5,910 bases of DNA from an uncultured Pseudobdellovibrionaceae bacterium (GCA_934277865.1 CAKQVW010000194.1:1-5910), one strand, 5' to 3'. Numbered from the stretch's first letter, positions 1-5,910 are shown. The notes: generated by a model not told the origin, from the sequence alone. A program made the numbers and translations.

Positions 1-6
1 ACCACA

Positions 7-12
7 AGGTGA
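7..12 (+). promoter_or_regulatory. possible Shine-Dalgarno for an upstream rplS start
   Basis: AGGTGA matches part of the anti-Shine-Dalgarno complement (GGAGGTGAT). It lies 7 bases before an in-frame CTG at 20-22 but 25 bases before the ATG at 38, which is too far to serve it. Starting at the CTG would give 18 residues before the conserved Phe of L19, close to the family spacing. It may equally be coding sequence of a gene that begins upstream of the window. Confidence 0.3.
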
Positions 13-37
13 GACAGATCTGCTTCGCAAAGTCGGC

Positions 38-418
38 ATGAAAAAAGTCGGCGCAAACGCGAAGATCCAAGACTTCTCGGCTGGTGACACCGTTGGCGTA
101 TACGTGAAGGTTCGCGAAGGCGACAAAGAACGTGTTCAGCTCTACAAAGGCGTTTGCATCAAGGTTCAAGGCGAAGGCGTTACTCGCACGTTCACTGTTC
201 GCAAGATTTCGGCTGGCGTCGGTGTTGAGCGTACATTCCCGTTCCGTAGCCCGTCAGTTGATCGCGTTGAAGTGATCGCACGAGGCAAAGTTCGTCGTTC
301 GAAACTCTACTTCCTCCGTAACCTCAAAGGAAAAGCAGCTCGTCTGACATCAGAACTCGTTGGCCTTGTGGACACGTCGGTTCCAGCAGCAGCTGAAGAA
401 GCAAAGACAGAAGCGTAA
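38..418 (+). CDS. rplS: 50S ribosomal protein L19
   Basis: L19 is a large-subunit ribosomal protein located near the contact surface with the 30S subunit. From the ATG at 38 the product is 126 residues and shows the L19 core in order: F-SA-GDTV (residues 13-19), RVQLYKGVCI (32-41), FTVRKIS (52-58), GVERTFPFRSP (62-72), GKVRRSKLYFLR (83-94) and GKAAR (98-102). An Ala/Glu-rich tail beyond residue 103 is longer than in E. coli L19. The start is doubtful. The ATG at 38 has no Shine-Dalgarno and leaves only 12 residues before the conserved Phe, against about 19 in E. coli. The frame stays open to base 2 with no ATG, GTG or TTG, so the gene may begin outside the window or at an in-frame CTG at 20. 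The family call is secure; only the N-terminus is not. A strong terminator follows, so rplS probably ends its operon. Confidence 0.95.
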   Translation: MKKVGANAKIQDFSAGDTVGVYVKVREGDKERVQLYKGVCIKVQGEGVTRTFTVRKISAGVGVERTFPFRSPSVDRVEVIARGKVRRSKLYFLRNLKGKAARLTSELVGLVDTSVPAAAEEAKTEA

Positions 419-442
419 TCGCGGAGTTGCTTCGAATAAAAG

Positions 443-479
443 AAAGCCTTCGGAGAAATCCGAGGGCTTTTTTGTTTTT
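443..479 (+). terminator. intrinsic terminator after rplS
   Basis: A 12-base-pair stem (443-454 with 459-470, containing one T-G wobble at 449/464) closes a GAAA tetraloop at 455-458. A T-rich tract interrupted by one G follows, through 479. It begins 24 bases after the rplS stop. This is a textbook Rho-independent terminator and should separate rplS transcription from rnhB, so rnhB probably needs its own promoter or depends on read-through. Confidence 0.93.
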
Positions 480-577
480 GGCGACGAGACTAGTGCGGTT
501 GAAGCTGCAAGATCTTGTCAGTCATTGCGCGGGGCGAACAGCTTGAGCGAGTTTCTGTTATCGAGTCTGATGGCGAA

Positions 578-1339
578 ATGGCGCCAAAGTCTGTGAAAGC
601 TCGCAATAGTGAAACGTCCCTTGAAAACCAAATCTTCCCTTGGCGGGAGCTTCAGGATCAGCCGGTCATCGGGGTGGATGAAGTCGGACGGGGATGTTTG
701 GCAGGGCCCGTGTACGCCGGGGCGGTGATCATTCCGGAGCGGGCGATCGAAACGCTAGAACGTGCCGGAGTCACGGATTCAAAAAAAATCTCTGAGAAAA
801 AGCGCGACGCAATCGCCGATGTGATTCTGGAGAATTGCTACGTCGGACTTGGGTTTGCGACCAGCGATGAAATCGATCAGATCAACATTCTTCAAGCCAC
901 GTTCTTGGCGATGCGGCGAGCTTTGGTGAGTCTTGCGGTGAACGTCGAAGAGAGCTCGGCTCAAGAGGCTACGGGATTCGGACTTCCTAGTGGGCACATC
1001 CTCATTGACGGCAATCAGAAGCTTCCATTTGCGGGACCGGCTTTTGAAGCGTGTTCGATGAAGTCAGAGATTCAAAAGTTTCTTGCTTGGTCGAAGCTTC
1101 CGCAGACGACGTTGGTGAAGGGTGACTCACGCGCTCTGCCAATTGCGGCAGCTTCCATTGTGGCGAAGGTGACACGGGATCGTCTGATGATCGACCTCGA
1201 TCAGGAGTTCCCGCAGTATGGATTCAAAGGACACAAAGGTTACGCGGCGGAAGTCCACCGCACGGCCATCCAAGAGCATGGTCCTTCGCCAGTGCATCGA
1301 AAGACATTTGGTGGGGTTCGAGAGTACCTGCACCGCTAA
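578..1339 (+). CDS. rnhB: ribonuclease HII
   Basis: RNase HII cuts the RNA strand of RNA-DNA hybrids and removes single ribonucleotides misincorporated into DNA. From the ATG at 578 (253 residues) the catalytic acid set is complete: D34 and E35 in GVDEVGRG, D144 in LIDGN and D183 in VKGDSR. Also present are TDSKKIS (66-72), AAASIVAKVTRDR (190-202) and the C-terminal YGFKGHKGY and HRKTFGGV motifs. Residues about 121-139 form a Ser/Glu/Gly-rich stretch before the third acid that looks longer than in E. coli RNase HII. The frame can be extended to a TTG at 515 (274 residues), which has a weak GAAG 10 bases upstream. I prefer the ATG because family members have short N-termini, although its own ribosome binding site is weak. 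The 3' end overlaps the next gene, implying co-transcription. Confidence 0.95.
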   Translation: MAPKSVKARNSETSLENQIFPWRELQDQPVIGVDEVGRGCLAGPVYAGAVIIPERAIETLERAGVTDSKKISEKKRDAIADVILENCYVGLGFATSDEIDQINILQATFLAMRRALVSLAVNVEESSAQEATGFGLPSGHILIDGNQKLPFAGPAFEACSMKSEIQKFLAWSKLPQTTLVKGDSRALPIAAASIVAKVTRDRLMIDLDQEFPQYGFKGHKGYAAEVHRTAIQEHGPSPVHRKTFGGVREYLHR

Positions 1340-1760
1340 CGCCAGCGGGATTTCGTCGCGAGGGGACGAGACCGAACGTTTCGCCATTGCTTGGCTGCGA
1401 ACTCGTGGTTACTTGCTTGTCGCAAGACGGTTGAAGACACCCTATGCAGAAATTGATCTTCTGATTCGAAATCCCGTTTCAAAAGAGTGGCTCGTCGTGG
1501 AAGTGAAATCCAGTCTGTGGCCGGATGGCCTGGCATTGGGCTTGAGTCGGAAGCAGCGAGCGCGGCTTTGGCGAGCAAGCCTATGGATTCAAGACGAGCT
1601 TGTGCAGATCTTGTCGGAGCGGACTCTCAAGCCTGAGGCGTTGGAAGACTTGGTGACAGAAGATGCGGAAGACTTGGATGTGCGACTGAATCTGGTTTTG
1701 CTGGTGCGGGAAGAGGGGATGATGCATCGCGTAGGGTTTCGGTTTCTTCCGATATTTTGA
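1311..1760 (+). CDS. YraN/UPF0102 family nuclease-fold protein
   Basis: YraN (UPF0102) proteins have a predicted Holliday-junction-resolvase-like PD-(D/E)XK fold; their role is not well established. From the GTG at 1311 (149 residues) the pattern is an N-terminal helix GDETERFAIAWLRTRGY (18-34), then AEIDLL with D49, then LVVEVK with E64 and K66, then a basic helix GLSRKQRARLWRAS (77-90). These match the family's GE..A, GEIDL, VEVK and K..A elements. Two departures are visible: the usual Gly before EIDL is Ala46, and the conserved RxDVV segment reads VRLNLV with Asn127 for Asp. An acidic insert (about 97-123) precedes it. GTG 1311 overlaps rnhB by 29 bases, has GAAAG 7 bases upstream, and gives an N-terminus of normal family length. 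The in-frame ATGs at 1278 and 1218 would overlap rnhB by 62 and 122 bases; the 1218 one has AGGAG 10 bases before it but is less likely. rnhB-yraN adjacency is common in bacteria. Confidence 0.8.
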   Translation: MGFESTCTANASGISSRGDETERFAIAWLRTRGYLLVARRLKTPYAEIDLLIRNPVSKEWLVVEVKSSLWPDGLALGLSRKQRARLWRASLWIQDELVQILSERTLKPEALEDLVTEDAEDLDVRLNLVLLVREEGMMHRVGFRFLPIF

Positions 1761-1764
1761 CTCA

Positions 1765-1790
1765 AAGCTTTCCTGAGATCAGTTAAGCTT
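1765..1790 (+). repeat. inverted repeat in the yraN-ORF gap
   Basis: Two copies of AAGCTT (1765-1770 and 1785-1790) flank an inner CTG/CAG pair (1773-1775 and 1780-1782), so the 39-base gap can fold into a small two-part hairpin. No T-run follows, so it is not a convincing terminator. It could be an mRNA structure or operator just upstream of the ATG at 1800, or chance. Confidence 0.25.
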
Positions 1791-1799
1791 AGAGCTAGT

Positions 1800-2222
1800 A
1801 TGGCGAAACAGCTTCTCAAATACTCAAAGACTTGGATTGTGGCGGCTCTGATCTCTGTCACGACTTTGGTGGCACTGACTCCGCAAAGGGCGCAAGCCGA
1901 ACCACTTCGCGACTTTATCATGAGCTGCAGTTACGGTGTTTTGGCTGGGACTCTTGTGGGAGCCGCAACGCTCGCATTCTCCGACAAGCCTGGCGACAAT
2001 CTCAACAAGGTCGCTCGTGGCGCCTCATTTGGTCTCTATGCGGGGATCTTGCTTGGCCTTTACGTGGTGTACGGAGTTCCGAACCAGGAAGAGGCCGCAA
2101 TTCGTGACCAGCTTGGCTACCAAGAAGCCAAACCCTTGGATCTCCGCCTGGTTGTGGCGCCGGTGATTGGCGATCGAGGCCTTGAAGGCGGTCAAGTCAG
2201 TTACTCGGTCTACCGTTTCTAA
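1800..2222 (+). CDS. small exported glycine-rich protein, unknown function
   Basis: I do not recognise this 140-residue protein. It has a clear Sec-type signal peptide: basic start (K3, K7, K10), hydrophobic core about 12-27, and an AQA|E cleavage site after residue 33. The mature part begins EPLRDFIMSCSYGVLAGTLVGAATLAF (34-60), then a polar turn SDKPGDNLNK (61-70), then GASFGLYAGILLGLYVVYG (74-92). The two Gly/Ala-rich hydrophobic stretches with small-residue spacing resemble a glycine-zipper hairpin, which suggests membrane insertion. The tail is more polar and ends in alternating residues VSYSVYRF with a terminal Phe, reminiscent of an outer-membrane beta strand, but the protein is too short for an ordinary eight-strand barrel. 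The ATG is preceded by a weak AGAG 5 bases upstream. It follows the YraN-like gene by 39 bases on the same strand and faces lptD. The signal peptide and continuous reading support a real gene; the function is open. Confidence 0.8.
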   Translation: MAKQLLKYSKTWIVAALISVTTLVALTPQRAQAEPLRDFIMSCSYGVLAGTLVGAATLAFSDKPGDNLNKVARGASFGLYAGILLGLYVVYGVPNQEEAAIRDQLGYQEAKPLDLRLVVAPVIGDRGLEGGQVSYSVYRF

Positions 2223-2272
2223 CATTGTAGGCCAGGCAGTGCAGGCCAGTGGCCGAGACGGCCCAAGACACT
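2223..2272. other. convergent gap with four GGCC repeats
   Basis: This 50-base spacer between two converging genes holds GGCC at 2230, 2244, 2251 and 2260. Pairs of these can form short stems with 3- or 5-base loops (2244-2254 or 2251-2263). No T-run follows on either strand, so a bidirectional intrinsic terminator is not supported, though convergent genes would be expected to need termination near here. Confidence 0.3.
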
Positions 2273-4789
2273 CTAATTCGTACCACCAAATTTGTAGTCG
2301 AAGCCGAAGGTGAAGCGCGGCTTTTCTTCGCTCAAGATGTGACTGATGGCCAGGCGAAGCCCCCAGCAGTCGCCAGGTGGTCGCAGGTCAAGCATGGTGG
2401 ACCAGCTCTTCAGGCGAAAGTCGATCGGTGAATAGGTGGACGGGAGATAGTTGAGCTCGCCGGACACTGTTGCATACCGATGAACGAATCCAACTGCGAC
2501 ACCGATATTTTCTTCCCGCTTTTCGTAGGCCTCTTCAACCTCCTCAGTGATGAGATAGTTTTGTGAGAAGCTCAGTTGGAGATAGTTCCCTCGCGCATCA
2601 CGCACGGCTGCACGCGACGAGGTGTTGAACACGCGGTGAAGTGGAAAATATCGAACCGAGGTGTTGGTATCGAAATTCGCAAAACGGGCATCGATCGTAG
2701 TGTAGAAGTCTGAAAAATTCGCATTGGCGTCGCGATTGGGTTTGTCGAACTCATAACTCACACCATTTTTGACGAGAACAACTTGGCGGTAGGACGGAGT
2801 ATCCCCGCTCCACGTCTTTTTCACAAAACGGTTCAACACTTGGGCGGCGATGATGTTGCGGCTGGTGATGCGATCTTCGTAGTCGAATTGCAGGCGCTTG
2901 CTTGAGTAAAAGTCGGAGTCCGAAACGGGCTGACCTTCGACAAAAATGGGAGAAAGCGAATTGTCTCCAAAAAATGTCGAGTCGGTTTGTTGTAGCCATG
3001 GAATTCCTGAAATCGAGATCTCGGGTTCGATCTCGTGTTTCATCTTTTCGGGGCGTCGAACGGGTGCCGGCGGCTGCATCGCTTGAAAGATTCCAGTTTT
3101 TGCAGCAGCGCTGTCACTTCCTCCGGCTGTGCTGGCGCGTTCATCGGCAATCGGCTTTTCGTCGGTCTCATCGATCGCGAGATCGTAGACACGAGAAAGC
3201 TGTGTACGAAGTGCGAGGCGGCCGCGAATGTACTGGCGAGTTGGAATCACATCAAATGCGGTGCCTGTCGGGACGCTGACGTTGAACGAATACTGAGTGT
3301 GGCGAAACTGCAGAGTTGGTAGCAGGTCAAAATACTTTCCCAGGCGAACGGGCGCTGACAGTTCGGGCCGAAGATCCAGGCGCTGCCCGGTGCGAATTTG
3401 GTCTTTGTCGGGCTCATAAATGCCACTGCCAGCTCCACCTGCGCCACGAGTGCGATCGATCGTGCGTGGTGGCGAAGCGTTGGAAACCAGGACGTCGTCG
3501 TAGGAAAAGTCCTCTCGTGCGAAATTGACGTAGTTGAAATCCCAACGGAAAAAAATGCGAGATCCAAAAAGACTGCGATCGACACCGGATTGGCGAATTT
3601 CTGGAAAGCGGTGAACACTGTCGGAATTGCCTTCCAGGGGGTCTGATTTGAGTTGGTTAACATAGTAAGCCGCCTCGATGCTTGAATGGAGGGATTCCGA
3701 GTTTTTGGTGAGAGAGACTCGGTTCTCAAGCGCCGGATCACCAAGGCCTTTGATCTCCTCCGGGAAATCACGCGAGTACCGCAAGTCCGAAACCAGCCCC
3801 AGCTGTGCGCGATTGATGAATCCGCCAGGCAGCGAATAAATGTGGTCGTGGCTAAAGAACCAGCGATTGGATCGATCGGATCCGGGTTTATTGGGAAGGT
3901 TTTTGTCGGAAGCGAAGATGTTGTCGTTTCCAAAGCCGAAGTTGGTTTCGCCCATGCTGTCGTCGGAAAAGATATACCGATAGTTGAAGAGGAACTTCGG
4001 GTCACGGCTGGGAGTTTCTGAATTTGGCAGTGCCAGATAAAACTTCGGCGTGATGGTGAGGTCTTGGCTGCGCGAGATGGCCCAGAAAAATGGCAATGCG
4101 ATACCAAACGATTCACGCTGAAATTCAAACGAGGGAAATAACATGCCGGTTTGGCGTTCGCTTTTGAGTGGCACGATCAGGTACGGCAGCCAAAAGAAGC
4201 GAATTCCGCCGAGATAAAACCACGCACTCTTGATGTAGGCGTAGGCGCCGATTTCGGCGTCGATGTGAGAACCACTAAAACTCCAGGCAGGAGGGCAGGT
4301 GGTACAAGCGGTGTAGGAAGCCTCTTCCGCAACATAGGTCTCGGGGCCGGTTTTCCGAATCACGTTACCTTGAAAAAGGACCTGGCCGGATTTTACGAAC
4401 CCATCATAGATGAGCCCGGTGTTGTCCTCGTATGAGATTTCGGCGCGTGAGCCTTCAACGTACGCCGTTGGCGAAGCAATGATGACGTTTCCCTCGGCGA
4501 TGAAGCGACCTGTGTTTTTATCGAGCACCACTCGATCAGACCGTAAAACCTGCCCATCAAATGAGACTTGGACATTGCCGACGAGATTCACAGTTTGGCG
4601 TTCGTAATCTCCGAACATGGATTCTGCGAGGATCTGAACAGGCTTGCCATCTTTGGTCAGAAGGCGTGTGGAGGAAACGGCGTGCGCCGAACGGGTAAAG
4701 AGGCATGAAGTGACCACGCACAGAAACAGTAGTGCAATTGTAGCTAGTGGCACGCTGGCGCGAGCGCCGGCGGACGTGGGCATGAACAT
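2273..4789 (-). CDS. lptD: LPS-assembly outer membrane protein LptD
   Basis: LptD is the beta-barrel that, with the lipoprotein LptE, inserts lipopolysaccharide into the outer leaflet of the outer membrane. The 838-residue product has a signal peptide (hydrophobic about 13-31, AHA|V cleavage after 37). A periplasmic OstA/LptA-like jellyroll follows (about 50-160: ILAESMFGDYERQTVNLVGNV, then GRFIAEGNV), then YTACTTCPPAW (159-169). Next comes the conserved barrel entry WLPYLIVPLKSERQTGMLFPSF (200-221) and a long strand/turn barrel with HEIEPEISISGIPW (585-598). The last part contains GDCWGLRL (806-813), where LptD proteins keep C-terminal cysteines, and ends in barrel-type strands. The mature chain has only three cysteines: C162, C165 and C808. 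A low-complexity loop (about 537-585) interrupts the barrel. The start is M1, with M3 as an alternative; neither has a free ribosome binding site because a hairpin occupies the leader. It lies 32 bases downstream of the cyclase gene on the same strand. Confidence 0.94.
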   Translation of the reverse strand: MFMPTSAGARASVPLATIALLFLCVVTSCLFTRSAHAVSSTRLLTKDGKPVQILAESMFGDYERQTVNLVGNVQVSFDGQVLRSDRVVLDKNTGRFIAEGNVIIASPTAYVEGSRAEISYEDNTGLIYDGFVKSGQVLFQGNVIRKTGPETYVAEEASYTACTTCPPAWSFSGSHIDAEIGAYAYIKSAWFYLGGIRFFWLPYLIVPLKSERQTGMLFPSFEFQRESFGIALPFFWAISRSQDLTITPKFYLALPNSETPSRDPKFLFNYRYIFSDDSMGETNFGFGNDNIFASDKNLPNKPGSDRSNRWFFSHDHIYSLPGGFINRAQLGLVSDLRYSRDFPEEIKGLGDPALENRVSLTKNSESLHSSIEAAYYVNQLKSDPLEGNSDSVHRFPEIRQSGVDRSLFGSRIFFRWDFNYVNFAREDFSYDDVLVSNASPPRTIDRTRGAGGAGSGIYEPDKDQIRTGQRLDLRPELSAPVRLGKYFDLLPTLQFRHTQYSFNVSVPTGTAFDVIPTRQYIRGRLALRTQLSRVYDLAIDETDEKPIADERASTAGGSDSAAAKTGIFQAMQPPAPVRRPEKMKHEIEPEISISGIPWLQQTDSTFFGDNSLSPIFVEGQPVSDSDFYSSKRLQFDYEDRITSRNIIAAQVLNRFVKKTWSGDTPSYRQVVLVKNGVSYEFDKPNRDANANFSDFYTTIDARFANFDTNTSVRYFPLHRVFNTSSRAAVRDARGNYLQLSFSQNYLITEEVEEAYEKREENIGVAVGFVHRYATVSGELNYLPSTYSPIDFRLKSWSTMLDLRPPGDCWGLRLAISHILSEEKPRFTFGFDYKFGGTN

Positions 4790-4790
4790 G

Positions 4791-4812
4791 GAAAAAGCCT
4801 ATCGAGGCCTTT
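4791..4812 (-). terminator. terminator-like hairpin between cyclase gene and lptD
   Basis: Read on the minus strand, AAAGGCCT (4812-4805) pairs with AGGCTTTT (4800-4793), with one G-T wobble and a CGAT loop; a run of five T spans 4796-4792. It starts 9 bases after the cyclase stop and ends within 3-4 bases of the lptD ATG. The form suits a modest intrinsic terminator for the cyclase transcript, but part of the T-run is inside the stem. The only Shine-Dalgarno-like bases before lptD (AGG at 4800-4798, 8 bases from the ATG) lie in its 3' arm, so it could instead, or also, limit lptD translation. Confidence 0.5.
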
Positions 4813-4821
4813 GGCCAGATG

Positions 4822-5910
4822 TCATTTTGTTTTCATCGTATAGACGCCGTCCCAATCTTCTCCAGGAGGCTCTTCGAGATAGTCGTGGCAGCGTTCGATA
4901 TAGAGTTTGGAACACTCATCGTCCGGTTTGATTTCAAGAGCGGCGTTAAAAGCTTGGCGAGCCTCGGCGAAGTGGCGTTCATGGTAAAGCTTGAAGCCAA
5001 TTTCGAAATCAGGCAGAAGGCGCAAGAGATTGGAGTCGGCTTGAAGCGGCCCAGGTGCACGATTTCCGATCAATTCGAAGATCCTCACCGGCTGCGCCTT
5101 GCCTTTGACTCGAACCCAGTCGACCTCTCGCGTAACAAATTCGTCGGCGATCCGTTTTTGCGTGAATTCGCTGATGATGATTCGAGTTCCGTACTCTTTG
5201 TTGATCCCCTCGAGGCGAGAGCCCAGATTCACAGCATCGCCCATGACCGTGTAGCTGCGTACGGTGTTAGAGCCCATGTTTCCAACGCTCATGTCGCCCG
5301 TGTTGAGGCCGATGCCGATATCGATCGAAGGTAGGCCTTTTTTGGCATACTCCTCTTGCAGCTCTTTGAGTTTTTTAAGCATGAGAAGGGCGCAGGTGGC
5401 GGCGCGTTTGGGGTGATCTTCTAGCGGGATTGGGGCTCCCCAGAAGGCCATGATCGCGTCCCCCATGTACTTGTCGAGTGTGCCTTTGGTTTCAAAAACC
5501 AAATCCGTCATTGGGGTGAGGTAGCTATTGAGAAGGTCGGAAAGTGCACGAGGATCCAGTTTTTCGGAAATCGTCGTGAAGCCTCGAACGTCGGAGAACA
5601 TCACGGTGAGTTCGACCTTTTTTCCACCAAGTTCGATATTTTCGGGGTCCTTGAGGATTTCGTCGACGACCGCTGGTGAAACGTATTTGGCAAAAGTGCC
5701 TTTTAGCTCCTGCTTTTTTCGTTCCTCAGTGAAGTACTTGTACGAGGTGATGCCGACAAAGTTAAAGAAGATGGTGAAAATCGGAATCGAAACGTTCACC
5801 AGATAGCCGCTGCTAAAGAGCACGTAGCGGTCGACAGCGTAAATCAGAAACAGAGCGAGGATCGTGATTCCCAGGCCAGCCACCGGCCCAAGCCAGGTGA
5901 GGCCCGCAGC
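4822..5910 (-). CDS. membrane class III adenylate cyclase, N-terminus outside window
   Basis: This enzyme should convert ATP to cyclic AMP at the inner membrane. The frame is open to the right edge, so only the C-terminal 362 codons are seen. A GTG at 5883 is probably internal, because it falls inside a membrane segment. Numbering from that GTG, two transmembrane helices (about -8 to 15 and 28-48) are followed by the linker YFTEERKKQELKGTFAKYVSP, then the class III catalytic domain (about 88-270). The metal-binding aspartates D98 (FSDVRG) and D142 (KYMGDAIM), the purine-selecting pair K138 and T212 (YTVMGD) and the transition-state residues N219 and R223 are all present. The K/T pair favours ATP over GTP. 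A TPR-like helical pair (about 292-338) and a DWDGVY tail end the protein. This membrane-linker-cyclase-tail layout is typical of proteins carrying an N-terminal extracytoplasmic CHASE2 sensor, but that domain lies beyond the window and is inferred. lptD follows on the same strand. Confidence 0.9.
   Translation of the reverse strand, partial: AAGLTWLGPVAGLGITILALFLIYAVDRYVLFSSGYLVNVSIPIFTIFFNFVGITSYKYFTEERKKQELKGTFAKYVSPAVVDEILKDPENIELGGKKVELTVMFSDVRGFTTISEKLDPRALSDLLNSYLTPMTDLVFETKGTLDKYMGDAIMAFWGAPIPLEDHPKRAATCALLMLKKLKELQEEYAKKGLPSIDIGIGLNTGDMSVGNMGSNTVRSYTVMGDAVNLGSRLEGINKEYGTRIIISEFTQKRIADEFVTREVDWVRVKGKAQPVRIFELIGNRAPGPLQADSNLLRLLPDFEIGFKLYHERHFAEARQAFNAALEIKPDDECSKLYIERCHDYLEEPPGEDWDGVYTMKTK

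Noticed and set aside
360..596. A 78-codon plus-strand open frame spanning the end of rplS and its terminator.
   Set aside because: It reads through the terminator hairpin and overlaps L19 in another frame; no support as a gene.
1757..1789. Possible sigma-70 promoter for the gene at 1800: TTGACT at 1757-1762 with TAAGCT at 1784-1789.
   Set aside because: The spacer is 21 bases and the -10 match is poor, so I do not call a promoter.
2230..2264. GGCC stems between the convergent genes as a bidirectional terminator.
   Set aside because: The stems are only 4 bp and no T-run follows on either strand.
3247..4128. A 293-codon open frame on the minus strand inside lptD in another frame.
   Set aside because: It lies wholly within the well-supported LptD frame, and its translation is Ser/Thr/Arg-rich without any domain pattern, typical of a frame shadow.
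4690..4720. Lipobox-like VTSC in the LptD signal peptide.
   Set aside because: VTSC does not fit the usual lipobox (L-A/S-G/A-C) well, a normal AHA cleavage site follows, and LptD is not known as a lipoprotein.
4819..5334. A 171-codon plus-strand open frame opposite the cyclase gene.
   Set aside because: It is antisense to the conserved catalytic domain and tail, and has no recognisable motif or good ribosome binding site.

Overview
The window looks like ordinary chromosomal core DNA from a Gram-negative bacterium with an LPS outer membrane, since it encodes the LPS translocon protein LptD. Moderate G+C, the gene order rplS-rnhB-yraN, a long non-enterobacterial LptD and a membrane-anchored class III cyclase of the kind usually attached to CHASE2 would fit a Bdellovibrionota/Oligoflexia or other former deltaproteobacterial lineage. 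That placement is inferred from protein style only; no marker here proves it. I see no mobile element, tRNA, rRNA, CRISPR array or prophage gene, and no intergenic stretch longer than about 100 bases apart from the roughly 159 bases between rplS and the preferred rnhB start.

Layout. Positions 1-418 (+) hold ribosomal protein L19 (rplS), whose true N-terminus is uncertain, followed by a strong intrinsic terminator at 443-479. Positions 578-1760 (+) hold two overlapping genes: RNase HII (rnhB) and a YraN/UPF0102-type nuclease-fold protein. A small exported, glycine-rich protein of unknown function follows at 1800-2222 (+). It converges on lptD, with a 50-base GGCC-rich gap between them. Positions 2273-4789 (-) hold lptD. 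Positions 4822-5910 (-) hold the C-terminal part of a membrane adenylate cyclase that runs off the right edge and reads towards lptD. The two minus-strand genes are 32 bases apart, and that gap is largely filled by a terminator-like hairpin.

Function. The left half is a translation and nucleic-acid housekeeping block: a ribosome protein, RNA-DNA hybrid repair, and a putative nuclease. The right half is an envelope/signalling block: delivery of LPS to the outer leaflet by LptD, and cAMP production by the cyclase. No biochemical link between cyclase and lptD is shown by the sequence.

I did not find a clearly undescribed system. The points most worth a second look are the hairpin that covers the only Shine-Dalgarno-like bases of lptD, the ambiguous (possibly CTG) start of rplS, the three-cysteine pattern of LptD, substitutions and an insert in the YraN-like protein, and the unassigned exported 140-residue protein.
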